From assembly GCA_937949745.1 (NCBI GenBank), contig CALECM010000048.1:14977-78976 (forward strand): DNA of 64,000 nucleotides. The letters run 5' to 3'. Shown in pieces: positions 54,459 to 63,643 of this stretch. The translations under genes were made by a program, and so were the position numbers. A model generated the notes under the pieces. It saw only the letters and a list, made by a program, of their open reading frames with translations, ran no database searches and was not told the DNA's origin. Position 1 is the stretch's first letter. Each line of letters starts with the position of its first letter. This stretch comes from an uncultured Bacteroidales bacterium. GTDB lineage: Bacteria > Bacteroidota > Bacteroidia > Bacteroidales > WCHB1-69.

Positions 54459-55697
54459 TTAGTTCAATTTACGCTGGTTCTTGATATCATCCTTATTAAA
54501 GGAAGCGAAATCAAAAGTAAGTGAAAAGCGAAGGGTATTTTCCAAAGGGTGATGCTGGTTGATCGTAAACAGATAAGCCATATCGATGCCTATGATATTA
54601 TACTGCAATCCGGCGCCGATGGTAAAATACTGGCGGTTTCCCTTGTGCCTGCTTTCATGAAAATATCCTAACCTCACGAACAGAAGCTCCCTGTAAGAAT
54701 ATTCGATCCCTATTCCCAGATTTATTTCGCGCATTTCTTCCCGGAATCCTCCCGGCGCATCATAAAATGATTGCAGCATACCCTGTGCTACGGAAACATT
54801 CGGATCTCTTCCGGCAGCAATGATTCTATTCCCGGCAGCATCAAATGTATCCGTATAGTAAATGGGAGGAGTGGGCACCAATAATTTATTCAACTCACCT
54901 GTAATGGCAAGTTTATTATATTCGTCAAATTCCATGGTGTATCCCACACCGAGTTTCAGGTTGGTAGGTAAAAAATCCCGGTGGTCACCCGCCGTATAGG
55001 TCATCTTAGCACCCATGTTCGAGATATTCAATCCGGCCCGCAACGTCGTATTAAATAGCGAACCCGCGGAGAAATCCTGTTCATAGAAAAGGGACAGGTC
55101 TGCCGCACCCGAAAGTCCGACGTAAGTCTCCGACTGGCCCACCATTTGTCCGGCGGTAAGGTCTGAATAAATAAAACGGCCGGTGATGGCAAGCGAAAGC
55201 TGATCTATCAATTTACGGGAATAAGTGAAATCCAGGGCAAATTCATTAGGCCGCTGGTTACTGATCACATATCCTTCTTCATTGGTAAACGTGATATCCC
55301 CCAGAGAAAAATATCGTAAAGAAAATGCGATCGCGTCCATATCGGTAATTTTGTAGTACATGGAGAGATAAAGTAAATTGATGTCGTTAACCAGTTTTCT
55401 TAACCATGGACTGTAAGAAACGGAGAAACCTATTTTATTTTCATTAAACACGTATTTGGCGGGATTATGGTGCTGTGATGACGGATCGGCGGAAGTAGCC
55501 GCTCCCACGTCGCCCATGGCACCGGCGCGCGAATCCGGGGCAATCAGCAAAAAAGGAACTGCAGTGGTAATGGTATTGAGGTATCCTCTTCCCAGTACGT
55601 CCCAGTCTTCTTGTCCCGGGGTCATGATGATTTGAGAATAGACGGACGTACCTGCAATCAATGATATTGTAAACAGTAAAAAGATTTTCCTCGCCAT
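54459..55697 (-). CDS. porV: Type IX secretion outer membrane shuttle protein PorV
   Basis: This 412-residue outer-membrane beta-barrel has a signal peptide (about 1-21, GTSVYSQ). The PorV/LptO-type FadL-like pattern is visible in VPFLLIAPDSRAGAMGDVGA (about 46-65), DPSSQHHNPAKYVFNENKIG and GVGYTMEFDEYNKLA, with alternating barrel strands to the C-terminus (SLTFDFASFNKDD). PorV binds cargo C-terminal domains and carries them to the PorU sortase complex. It is encoded directly after porU (57 nt) and before ispF (3 nt). Confidence 0.94.
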   Translation of the reverse strand: MARKIFLLFTISLIAGTSVYSQIIMTPGQEDWDVLGRGYLNTITTAVPFLLIAPDSRAGAMGDVGAATSADPSSQHHNPAKYVFNENKIGFSVSYSPWLRKLVNDINLLYLSMYYKITDMDAIAFSLRYFSLGDITFTNEEGYVISNQRPNEFALDFTYSRKLIDQLSLAITGRFIYSDLTAGQMVGQSETYVGLSGAADLSLFYEQDFSAGSLFNTTLRAGLNISNMGAKMTYTAGDHRDFLPTNLKLGVGYTMEFDEYNKLAITGELNKLLVPTPPIYYTDTFDAAGNRIIAAGRDPNVSVAQGMLQSFYDAPGGFREEMREINLGIGIEYSYRELLFVRLGYFHESRHKGNRQYFTIGAGLQYNIIGIDMAYLFTINQHHPLENTLRFSLTFDFASFNKDDIKNQRKLN

Positions 55698-55754
55698 AAA
55701 TACGATTTTAAATAAATGAAACTTGTGGATTAACGCTTATTATTAAATATTATT

Positions 55755-58700
55755 TTACAGAATGACCAATTTCTCTATTTTTTCCGCTATCTCTCCCTGC
55801 TGATTCCTGACTTTAACACGGTAAAGATAAACTCCCTTTCCTATCTTATCGCCATACTCATCCCTCCCATTCCAGCTTATACCTTCACACCGGTTACCTG
55901 TTATTACCTGTGTGGAAGATAATGTGGCGACCAATTTACCGGAAATGGTAAAAATTTGTACAAGGATATCGAAACGCTCGCCGGGCTGATTGTGTTCAAA
56001 AAAGAAATCGGTATGGGTGGTAAACGGATTGGGATAATTGAGAACATGGTCCAGCGTCAGTTTTTCATCGGATACCACTTCAAAGTTCAGGATATTTTCC
56101 GAAACATTATTGGCGATATCCCATGCCCTTATTTTAATGGTGTGTTTCCCTACCGCAAGATCTTTTAACGGATAGTGCACCACACCGCTTCCGTAAGCAT
56201 CTTCCTTAGCCTCGAAATAATCATTCAGGATAATAGGAGATTCCGACGCATTATCCAGAATAGCGGACAGGTCGTGACCTATGCCATTACCGGTCATATT
56301 GATTCCGTAATCATCTTTAAGATGGACCAGCAGAGTCGGATTCGGATCGGTAATACCTCCGTTCACAAAATTTTCATCATTCAGGTATATTTTAATCTCG
56401 GGTCCGAGAGAATCTGCGATCGCGTCATTACTGATACCGCCGATAAGGATCTGGTCAAAGTATCCTGAGGCATCGGAATCTTCGCTTTTGGCGTAATAAC
56501 TGATCTTACCGTTTCCGTATGTATAATTAATATCTTTTGGCGTAATGAATCCAAATTCAAAATAACCGTTATTCACGGATGCATTCCCTTTGAAAAGCAC
56601 ATTTTTCTGCACTTCAAATTCAAACAAGCCGCTTTCGGGACTATTTTGGAGCGTCCTCATTGTGACGGGCTTATCAAATACGGAAGGATAAATATTGCCG
56701 TTAAAACCTGTAAGAGGATTACCGTACTGATCGGCAATATGGCCCTTGACAGTAACCCTGGACAATGCCGTAATGGTATCGGATATATTTTGTACTGCTT
56801 TCCCGTTTATCGAATCCGTAATGACAGAATACCGGGGAATAGCGAGTTCCATGGAGGGATCTCCAAGTACGATGATCATATTGAAGTGATCAATGGCTCC
56901 TCCACTCAGATTTTTAGTAACCCGGTTCAATTCCCCTAAAGTCCTGTATTGATTATTCGCATCCCGTTCAAACATGATTTCAAATAATTTAGGCAAATAG
57001 TTCGTAGCAGAATTAGTATAAGAAATACGGGAAGTCGTGATCAAACCTGCGGCTCCTCCCCGCGGATTATGAAAAACCATTTCACCCGGAGAAATAGCGG
57101 TACCGTCATACCATGTAAACTCACAGGTGAGCGTTACCATGATAGTCTGGTTATAAGTGTTGGCCCATGCGTTGATATCGGAAATTTCCAGTACTCTTTC
57201 CTGAGCCCAGCCGTTCCCGCCTCCATGGCCCGTATAAGCCATAACAAGTGTGCCACGCTCCATACGGTTATTAATGGCGATGTTTACTTCCGGATAGCGT
57301 GAGCCACCGGCATGGGAAATCCGCTGATAGGCATCCAGATATATTTTTTCAATATTGATACTTTTATTATTAAGGGCCACTTTTTCAGCCGACTGATCGG
57401 CAGTGCTTATGTGATGTATACCGTTTTCATCGTCGGCCACAAAAGTGATCACATTGCGCCAGTCGGCCAGATTGGAAATTTTTCCCGAATTGGCATCCGT
57501 AACCAGATTATGTTTGGCGGAATAACGAATGGTTTTGTCCACTGCGGTTTTAGCCTGCGCCAGGGTTGTAACGGGAAACCTGCCCACCGCCACATCTAAC
57601 AAACCATTTCCTCCTTCGCCGCTTCCATCACCCAGAATGCCAAAATAATCATCATTGGCACGGTAGTTACCTTCCCTTATATGAGTATCGACCTGAAAAT
57701 TAGGAACAAATACTTTAGGGCCATTCTCATTAACAGCCCTGTAATCATAAGAAGCCCTTCCGAAAAGCAATAAATATTTGGGATATACAGCATTGCTCTT
57801 CTCAGAAATCATTTTCATGTAATCCCGGATAGCAGTGGGATCCTGTGCTCCTGAAGAAAATTCATTATAAATCTGCTCGGGCGTCACCACCCGCACCGTT
57901 AAGCCGCTGTTTTGCCTCCTGTAGTCGGCCAGCCTTTCCGCCTCGGAAAGAAAATCACGATGGCTGACTATGATCATATCCACCTCACTATTGGCATGCA
58001 GGTCCTGATTGGCTATCTTTCCTACCGTGGTTACCGGTTTAAAACTGCTTCCGTTGAAAACCACAAATTTCCGTAATGTATCGGTCGGGGCTTTAAAAGA
58101 AAAGACATTCCCATCCAGATTACCGGCTAACGGATAGGGCTGCACCGGATCCGTCACATCCCAGACTTTCACCCTGGTATCACTGTTGCCGATATTGAAC
58201 AACGTGACTTCTCCCTCGCCCACTCCATCCAAATGAGAAATAAGAAACTGGGCAGAATGCATTCTCAGGTCACAAACAGCCTGCACCTCGATCCAATCTA
58301 AATAGGCTTTGGAGGACATGATCGGTTTATTATAATCCAGCTTGATCTCCAATTTGGATGAAGTTGGATTAAAATTATAGTCTTCTCTCTGCATATTGGC
58401 AATATAATCGGACCCTAATCCCGTATCTCTTAAATATCCCACAATTTGGTTATTCACGGATACCGTTATCCGGGACGAAGCAGCCGAACTGAATGCCGCC
58501 GATACGGATACCCGTGCCCTTTCCGAAGTAATGGCCGGCACGTCCATGGTATAGGTCCTGACAGTGGTCATATCGAAAATATCGCTAAACCATTTACGTC
58601 CTGTTTCCCACTTCCCTAATATCCTCTCATCCTTTTCCAGAAAACCGTAATAGGTATAAGTATTTGCCGTATGGGTAGCGACCAGGTTACGATAGTCTCT

Positions 58701-59600
58701 TTCCCGGTCGTTGATCCGTTGTTTTTCTCCTATGCCGGGATTTACACTGATAAAATAATAAGCGTAATTACTGTATACATTCAATTGATGATTAAATTGC
58801 TTATTGTTAGGATTATAAATCCATGAATGGGGACCCTGGGCATAAAAAACAAAATAATCCCCTTCATCAAAAGTACCGTCTCCGTTATCATATACCAGTA
58901 TAGGATTTTCCCGAAGGTCATCCGCCCGGGGAACTCCGTTTTTTTCGGGGAGCATCCCGCCTCCGTTCCCGAAAACAGAGATTTGGGAAGATTGAAGGCC
59001 GTTGACCGGAATACCCAGTTTCACAAAATCCTCATAGGTAACTTTATAAAGCCCTGACTGATTCACCGCGATCTTGTACCATTCACCGGTCCGGAGTATA
59101 GAGTTTTGGGCATAGGAAGTCCTGCTCCTGGAAAGTTTCGGACTTCTCCCGGTAAAAGAAATATCGACGGAAGTCACTTTCATCCAATTACCGCTTTCAT
59201 TCCGGTAAACCGGAATAAAATTCACGGAAGCAAAATTCTTTTTCCGCTCCACCAATGTTTTAATTTCAACCTTGAATTCTTTGGGATTGAAATCTTCCGG
59301 AAGAAGATCCTGTTCGCTTTTTTGAAGAGGAACAGAGTTAACATTGGAAATGGAAATATCGTATTGCTGAAAATAATTATCTACAGGGATCAGGTCTATA
59401 AAAAGCGGAAGCCCATTATTATCGGACGCAGCTCCTTTAAAATAGAGTAATTCTATGCGGGTGTTTTCATCGGGACTGAAGATCATATTGGGCAGCCACT
59501 CGATCTCATAATTCTTTTCAATTTTTTGTGCCTGAATATCAAATGATTGACCGGCGAAAAATGCAATTATGGCCAAGAGCCCCCAAGATTTCAGTTTCAT
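55755..59600 (-). CDS. porU: Type IX secretion system sortase PorU
   Basis: This 1281-residue Cys protease of the C25 (gingipain-like) family removes the C-terminal signal domain of T9SS cargo and attaches it to A-LPS. A signal peptide covers about 1-24, followed by a long beta-rich N-terminal region. The peptidase region carries the catalytic His792 (YTGHGGGNGW) and Cys826 (TLTCEFTWYDG). A C-terminal FlgD/T9SS-like domain (LNYPNPFTTHTDFFFEHNQ ... IGKGVYLYRVKVRN) retains the protein at the surface as in other PorU proteins. It heads the minus-strand run porU-porV-ispF-M3. Confidence 0.95.
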   Translation of the reverse strand: MKLKSWGLLAIIAFFAGQSFDIQAQKIEKNYEIEWLPNMIFSPDENTRIELLYFKGAASDNNGLPLFIDLIPVDNYFQQYDISISNVNSVPLQKSEQDLLPEDFNPKEFKVEIKTLVERKKNFASVNFIPVYRNESGNWMKVTSVDISFTGRSPKLSRSRTSYAQNSILRTGEWYKIAVNQSGLYKVTYEDFVKLGIPVNGLQSSQISVFGNGGGMLPEKNGVPRADDLRENPILVYDNGDGTFDEGDYFVFYAQGPHSWIYNPNNKQFNHQLNVYSNYAYYFISVNPGIGEKQRINDRERDYRNLVATHTANTYTYYGFLEKDERILGKWETGRKWFSDIFDMTTVRTYTMDVPAITSERARVSVSAAFSSAASSRITVSVNNQIVGYLRDTGLGSDYIANMQREDYNFNPTSSKLEIKLDYNKPIMSSKAYLDWIEVQAVCDLRMHSAQFLISHLDGVGEGEVTLFNIGNSDTRVKVWDVTDPVQPYPLAGNLDGNVFSFKAPTDTLRKFVVFNGSSFKPVTTVGKIANQDLHANSEVDMIIVSHRDFLSEAERLADYRRQNSGLTVRVVTPEQIYNEFSSGAQDPTAIRDYMKMISEKSNAVYPKYLLLFGRASYDYRAVNENGPKVFVPNFQVDTHIREGNYRANDDYFGILGDGSGEGGNGLLDVAVGRFPVTTLAQAKTAVDKTIRYSAKHNLVTDANSGKISNLADWRNVITFVADDENGIHHISTADQSAEKVALNNKSINIEKIYLDAYQRISHAGGSRYPEVNIAINNRMERGTLVMAYTGHGGGNGWAQERVLEISDINAWANTYNQTIMVTLTCEFTWYDGTAISPGEMVFHNPRGGAAGLITTSRISYTNSATNYLPKLFEIMFERDANNQYRTLGELNRVTKNLSGGAIDHFNMIIVLGDPSMELAIPRYSVITDSINGKAVQNISDTITALSRVTVKGHIADQYGNPLTGFNGNIYPSVFDKPVTMRTLQNSPESGLFEFEVQKNVLFKGNASVNNGYFEFGFITPKDINYTYGNGKISYYAKSEDSDASGYFDQILIGGISNDAIADSLGPEIKIYLNDENFVNGGITDPNPTLLVHLKDDYGINMTGNGIGHDLSAILDNASESPIILNDYFEAKEDAYGSGVVHYPLKDLAVGKHTIKIRAWDIANNVSENILNFEVVSDEKLTLDHVLNYPNPFTTHTDFFFEHNQPGERFDILVQIFTISGKLVATLSSTQVITGNRCEGISWNGRDEYGDKIGKGVYLYRVKVRNQQGEIAEKIEKLVIL

Positions 59601-59723
59601 ATAACGTTCAGTTAAATAAGGAAAACGAATTTCAATAGAAATAGTAAACGAAATTAGGATTGCAAAATTGTAAAAAAAATGTTTGAAGAGAACTTTTTAC
59701 GTCATCTTAATTAAAAAAAAGAT

Positions 59724-59731
59724 TATTTTTG
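59724..59731 (+). promoter_or_regulatory. -7 promoter box of porP-porK operon
   Basis: TATTTTTG matches TAnnTTTG, 22 nt before the ATG at 59754. It lies in the 153 nt divergent region shared with porU. Confidence 0.55.
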
Positions 59732-59753
59732 CGAGCAAATAAAGAATAATAAC

Positions 59754-60752
59754 ATGCAAAGAAGAATATTAGTTTTGATATTTTCCATTTTATTCATCTC
59801 GGGGGGTAAAATTTTTGCACAGGATGCTCATTTCACTCAGTTCTACTCTAATCCTATTTACCTCAATCCTGCTTTCGCGGGAGCCAATATTTGCCCCAGG
59901 GTCGCCCTGAACTTCAGGGATCAATGGCCTTCCGTTCCCAGTACTTATATGACCTATACGGCTTCTTACGACCAACATTTCGATGTTCTTGCCGGCGGAA
60001 TCGGGGTTATACTTTACGGAGACCGGGCAGGTAAAGGAACTATCAATACCTATTCGGCTAATTTCATGTATTCATTCAGGCTTAAAGTTACCCAGAAATT
60101 CCAGATGAGATTTGCCTTACAGGCCGGTTACCAGCAAAAGTCCCTGAACTGGGAAAAACTCACATTTCCGGATATGATCGACCCGAAATACGGTTTCGTA
60201 TATCAAACCAACGAGGTACAACCTGATAAACTGACAGCCCATTCTTTTGATATATCAGCCGGTTTTATCGGTTATACCGAATGGTTATATTTCGGCGCCG
60301 CCGCACACCATCTTACCATGCCTTATGAAGGATTTACAGAATCCGTGTACAGGCTTCCCATAAAATGGACGGGACATGTGGGCGCCTACATCGACCTGAA
60401 ACGTAAAAGTAAAAAAGAACGCTCTTTCGGCGATATCTCTATCAGTCCCAACATTATCTTCCAGCAACAGGCCAAATTTTCTTACCTGAATACCGGCTTC
60501 TATCTTAACTTTTATCCTTTTACCGTGGGCGTATGGTTGCGCAACAGTTTCGTAAAAGAAGACCCGTTGGACGCTTTTGTTTTCATGTGCGGTTTTCAAC
60601 ATGAAATGATCAGGATCGGTTACTCTTATGATATAACACTTGGAAAACTGGCTAATGTTACGGGAGGAGCACACGAAGTGTCACTCCAGTTCCTGTTGCC
60701 GTGTCCTGAAAAAGTGAAAAGGATCAAAGAGCTCAATTGTCCGTCGTTCTAG
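59754..60752 (+). CDS. PorP/SprF-family type IX secretion outer membrane protein
   Basis: This 332-residue beta-barrel has a signal peptide (about 1-22, GGKIFAQ). The family opening is DAHFTQFYSNPIYLNPAFAG (about 24-43); ICPRVALNFRDQWPSVPSTY, YDQHF, and a Cys pair at the end (PCPEKVKRIKELNCPSF) follow. PorP/SprF proteins link the outer membrane to the PorK/PorN ring or serve individual cargo. It is followed by porK after 53 nt, the porP-porK order of P. gingivalis. Confidence 0.93.
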   Translation: MQRRILVLIFSILFISGGKIFAQDAHFTQFYSNPIYLNPAFAGANICPRVALNFRDQWPSVPSTYMTYTASYDQHFDVLAGGIGVILYGDRAGKGTINTYSANFMYSFRLKVTQKFQMRFALQAGYQQKSLNWEKLTFPDMIDPKYGFVYQTNEVQPDKLTAHSFDISAGFIGYTEWLYFGAAAHHLTMPYEGFTESVYRLPIKWTGHVGAYIDLKRKSKKERSFGDISISPNIIFQQQAKFSYLNTGFYLNFYPFTVGVWLRNSFVKEDPLDAFVFMCGFQHEMIRIGYSYDITLGKLANVTGGAHEVSLQFLLPCPEKVKRIKELNCPSF

Positions 60753-60805
60753 ACTTTCGTCATAATAATAAGTAAGAATTATCCGTTAAATAATAAATTT
60801 ACCGT

Positions 60806-62296
60806 ATGAACAGTTTCAAAAAAATTATAGGTTTAGTTATCCTCTCCGGTTTATTCCTGATGTTTTTTTCCTGTAAAAACCAGACTTCCAATACCACCGG
60901 ATGGAAATATAACGATCCCAAGAATGGTGGATTTGAAATTTATCCTTTTGTGGAACAGGAAACAGGCCCCGGATTAGTATTTATCGAAGGGGGATCTTTT
61001 GTAATGGGAAACGTTGAAGAGGATGTGATGTATGACTGGAACACGACTCCCCGAAGGGTGACGGTTTCATCATTCTATATGGATGAATGTGAGATCAGCA
61101 ACCAGGATTATATCGATTACCTGCATTGGCTGGATATCGTTTTTGTTGCCGCCGACTTAAAAGTGGTTTACGACAACGCTCTTCCCGATGAAAATGTATG
61201 GAGAAATAAACTGGGTTACCGGGAAACACAGGTAGAATACTACTTCCGTTATCCGGGATACAGGGATTATCCGGTTGTGGGTGTAAACTGGCTTCAGGCC
61301 ATGAATTATGCGGCATGGAGATCCGACAGGGTAAATGAGAAAATATTGGTGGACCATGGTTTTGCCGATTGGAACCCCACTCCTTCCCCGGAAGGTTATT
61401 TCAACACCGACGCATACCTGACCTACGATACCTACGAAGCGGAAAGCGACCGCAGGCTCCAGTATATTACCACGGGAGATTACAGGAATGTAAAAATGGA
61501 AGACGGTATCCTGTTACCTAAATATCGGCTTCCCACAGAAGCCGAATGGGAATACGCCGCATTAGGACTTATCGGGAATACCATGAACGAAAGAGTACTC
61601 GAAAGAAGGGTTTACCCATGGAACGGACAGTTCATGCGTACTGAAGATAAAAAATATTACGGAGATTTTATGGCTAATACCCGAAGAGGCCGTGGAGATT
61701 ATATGGGTGTGGCAGGCGCATTGAACGACGGCGCAGACGGCCCCGTAGCTGTTAAATCATACTGGCCCAACGACTATGGCCTATATAATATGGCAGGAAA
61801 TGTTTCGGAATGGGTACTGGATGTTTACCGTCAGTTATCCCATGATGACGTTTCCGAATTAAATCCTTTCCGTGGCAACTATTACGAAACCAAAAAATTA
61901 TTGGAAGACGGTACGGTAGAAGAAAGGGACAGTATTGGTAAAGTTCCCATGGTGCCGGTATCCGATTTTAAAAATGACAGGAGGCGTAACTACCGCCAGG
62001 CTGATAACAGGAATTACCTTGACGGAGACTGGGCTTCCCTTTATGATCCGGAACAATGGGCCGGAGCCACGCCGACAGAATCCACCGACCTGATGTACAG
62101 GAAAACCAATTCCGTTTACTCTTTGGTTGGAGATCAGGCAAGAGTTTATAAAGGAGGCTCCTGGAGAGATATCCATTACTGGGCCTCTCCTGCAACCAGA
62201 CGTTACCTCGATGAAGATGAGGCAACGGATTACCTGGGTTTCCGCTGTGCCATGTCTCACCTCGGAGCCCCCGTTAAACAGAAAAATAAAAAATAG
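60806..62296 (+). CDS. porK: Type IX secretion ring lipoprotein PorK/GldK
   Basis: This 496-residue lipoprotein has a hydrophobic leader with lipobox FFSC (about residue 23). A formylglycine-generating-enzyme-like (FGE-sulfatase) fold covers about 55-485: GLVFIEGGSFVMGNVEEDVM, ISNQDYIDYLHW, YRLPTEAEWEYAALG, NMAGNVSEWVLDVYRQ and GGSWRDIHYWASPATRRYL. PorK forms the periplasmic ring with PorN under the outer membrane. Known T9SS loci continue with porL, porM and porN, but here a strong terminator follows, so those must be elsewhere. Confidence 0.94.
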   Translation: MNSFKKIIGLVILSGLFLMFFSCKNQTSNTTGWKYNDPKNGGFEIYPFVEQETGPGLVFIEGGSFVMGNVEEDVMYDWNTTPRRVTVSSFYMDECEISNQDYIDYLHWLDIVFVAADLKVVYDNALPDENVWRNKLGYRETQVEYYFRYPGYRDYPVVGVNWLQAMNYAAWRSDRVNEKILVDHGFADWNPTPSPEGYFNTDAYLTYDTYEAESDRRLQYITTGDYRNVKMEDGILLPKYRLPTEAEWEYAALGLIGNTMNERVLERRVYPWNGQFMRTEDKKYYGDFMANTRRGRGDYMGVAGALNDGADGPVAVKSYWPNDYGLYNMAGNVSEWVLDVYRQLSHDDVSELNPFRGNYYETKKLLEDGTVEERDSIGKVPMVPVSDFKNDRRRNYRQADNRNYLDGDWASLYDPEQWAGATPTESTDLMYRKTNSVYSLVGDQARVYKGGSWRDIHYWASPATRRYLDEDEATDYLGFRCAMSHLGAPVKQKNKK

Positions 62297-62308
62297 AGTA
62301 ATATTAAG

Positions 62309-62332
62309 AACGGCTTCAAAGGCCGTTTTTTT
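62309..62332 (+). terminator. Intrinsic terminator after porK
   Basis: AACGGC (62309-62314) and GCCGTT (62322-62327) form a 6 bp stem with a 7 nt loop, followed by a run of seven T. It lies 13 nt after the porK stop. Confidence 0.85.
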
Positions 62333-62340
62333 ATAATCAT

Positions 62341-62348
62341 TATCTTTG
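62341..62348 (+). promoter_or_regulatory. -7 promoter box of murF (very close to start)
   Basis: TATCTTTG matches TAnnTTTG and follows the porK terminator directly. It ends only 2 nt before the murF ATG, so either the transcript is leaderless or this match is fortuitous. Confidence 0.35.
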
Positions 62349-62350
62349 AT

Positions 62351-63622
62351 ATGGAGGAACTTTACCGGCTGTACAAACAATTCCCTGCCATCTCTACCGA
62401 TACCAGAAATATAATTCCGGATTCCATTTTCTTCGGTATTAAAGGAGCCAATTTCGACGGTAATCAGTTTACGGAACAGGCGTTGCGGCTTGGGGCACGG
62501 TATGCAGTGACGGACGACAAGAAATATATCGGGCAGGAAAACTGTATTGTGGTGGATAATAGCCTTGAAACATTACAACAGTTGGCTCTTTATCATCGAC
62601 GGCATTTGAATATTCCCGTTATCGGGATCACCGGGACTAACGGAAAGACAACCACCAAGGAATTACTGTTGGCCGTATTATCCGGAAAATACAAGACCGT
62701 TGCCACCGTCGGAAACCTTAACAACCATATAGGCGTGCCGTTAACTCTGTTGACCATTATGCCGGATACGGAAATAGCCATTGTGGAAATGGGCGCCAGC
62801 CATCCCGGAGAAATCGCATTTCTCTGCGATCTGGTAATTCCTACCTATGGCATCGTCACCAATATCGGAACAGGACATATGGAAGGATTCGGATCATTAT
62901 CCGCTATTATAGAAACCAAAACAGCACTTTACAGGGCCGTTATAAACTCAAACGGAACCATATTCCAGAATGCCGATGATGAGATCCTAAGGGAAAATCT
63001 CCATTATGATAAAGTGGTTTATTATTCGCAAAATGATCATTATGACATCCATGGACGGGTTATCTCCATGGATCCTTACCTCCATATAGAAATTTTAGAA
63101 AACCGGATTACTACACATCTCACCGGAGATTATAATCTATACAATTTTCTTTGTGCCGCGGCAGTCGGGGATTATTTTGAAATAAACAAAAATGATCTGA
63201 TTGATGCCCTGTCCGCCTACCGTCCCACAAACCACCGCTCCCAGGTGGTGAAAGCCGGTACGAACACCATTATCGCGGATTATTATAATGCGAATCCCAG
63301 CAGTATGAAAGCCGCATTGCAAAACCTGGGTTCGATCGACTTTCCCGGAAAAGCGGCTATATTGGGAGACATGCTTGAACTCGGTCCCCTGAGTTTAAGC
63401 GAGCACAGGGATATAATCAATCTTTGCAGACAACTGGAAATCAATGCTTATTTTATCGGGGATGAATTTTCGAAGGCCGGAGATGGTGCCAACAACATTT
63501 TCCCGGATACCGCAGCCATAAATCTCTATTTAAATTCCCATCCTTTAGAAAATAGTTTGGTTTTGGTGAAAGGTTCAAGAGGAATCCACCTGGAAGAATT
63601 AAATATCCTCAAAAACATCTAG
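62351..63622 (+). CDS. murF: UDP-MurNAc-tripeptide--D-alanyl-D-alanine ligase
   Basis: This 423-residue Mur ligase adds D-Ala-D-Ala to the muropeptide precursor in the cytoplasm. It has the N-terminal substrate domain (STDTRNIIPDSIFFGIKGAN), the ATP-binding P-loop GITGTNGKTTTKELL (about 94-108), EMGASHPGEIAFL, and the C-terminal domain with ADYYNANPSSMKAALQNL and ILGDMLELG. The start at 62351 lies 2 nt after a promoter-like box. The anmK gene starts 21 nt downstream on the same strand. Confidence 0.96.
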   Translation: MEELYRLYKQFPAISTDTRNIIPDSIFFGIKGANFDGNQFTEQALRLGARYAVTDDKKYIGQENCIVVDNSLETLQQLALYHRRHLNIPVIGITGTNGKTTTKELLLAVLSGKYKTVATVGNLNNHIGVPLTLLTIMPDTEIAIVEMGASHPGEIAFLCDLVIPTYGIVTNIGTGHMEGFGSLSAIIETKTALYRAVINSNGTIFQNADDEILRENLHYDKVVYYSQNDHYDIHGRVISMDPYLHIEILENRITTHLTGDYNLYNFLCAAAVGDYFEINKNDLIDALSAYRPTNHRSQVVKAGTNTIIADYYNANPSSMKAALQNLGSIDFPGKAAILGDMLELGPLSLSEHRDIINLCRQLEINAYFIGDEFSKAGDGANNIFPDTAAINLYLNSHPLENSLVLVKGSRGIHLEELNILKNI

Positions 63623-63643
63623 ATCATAATTGAACGGCAGGTG

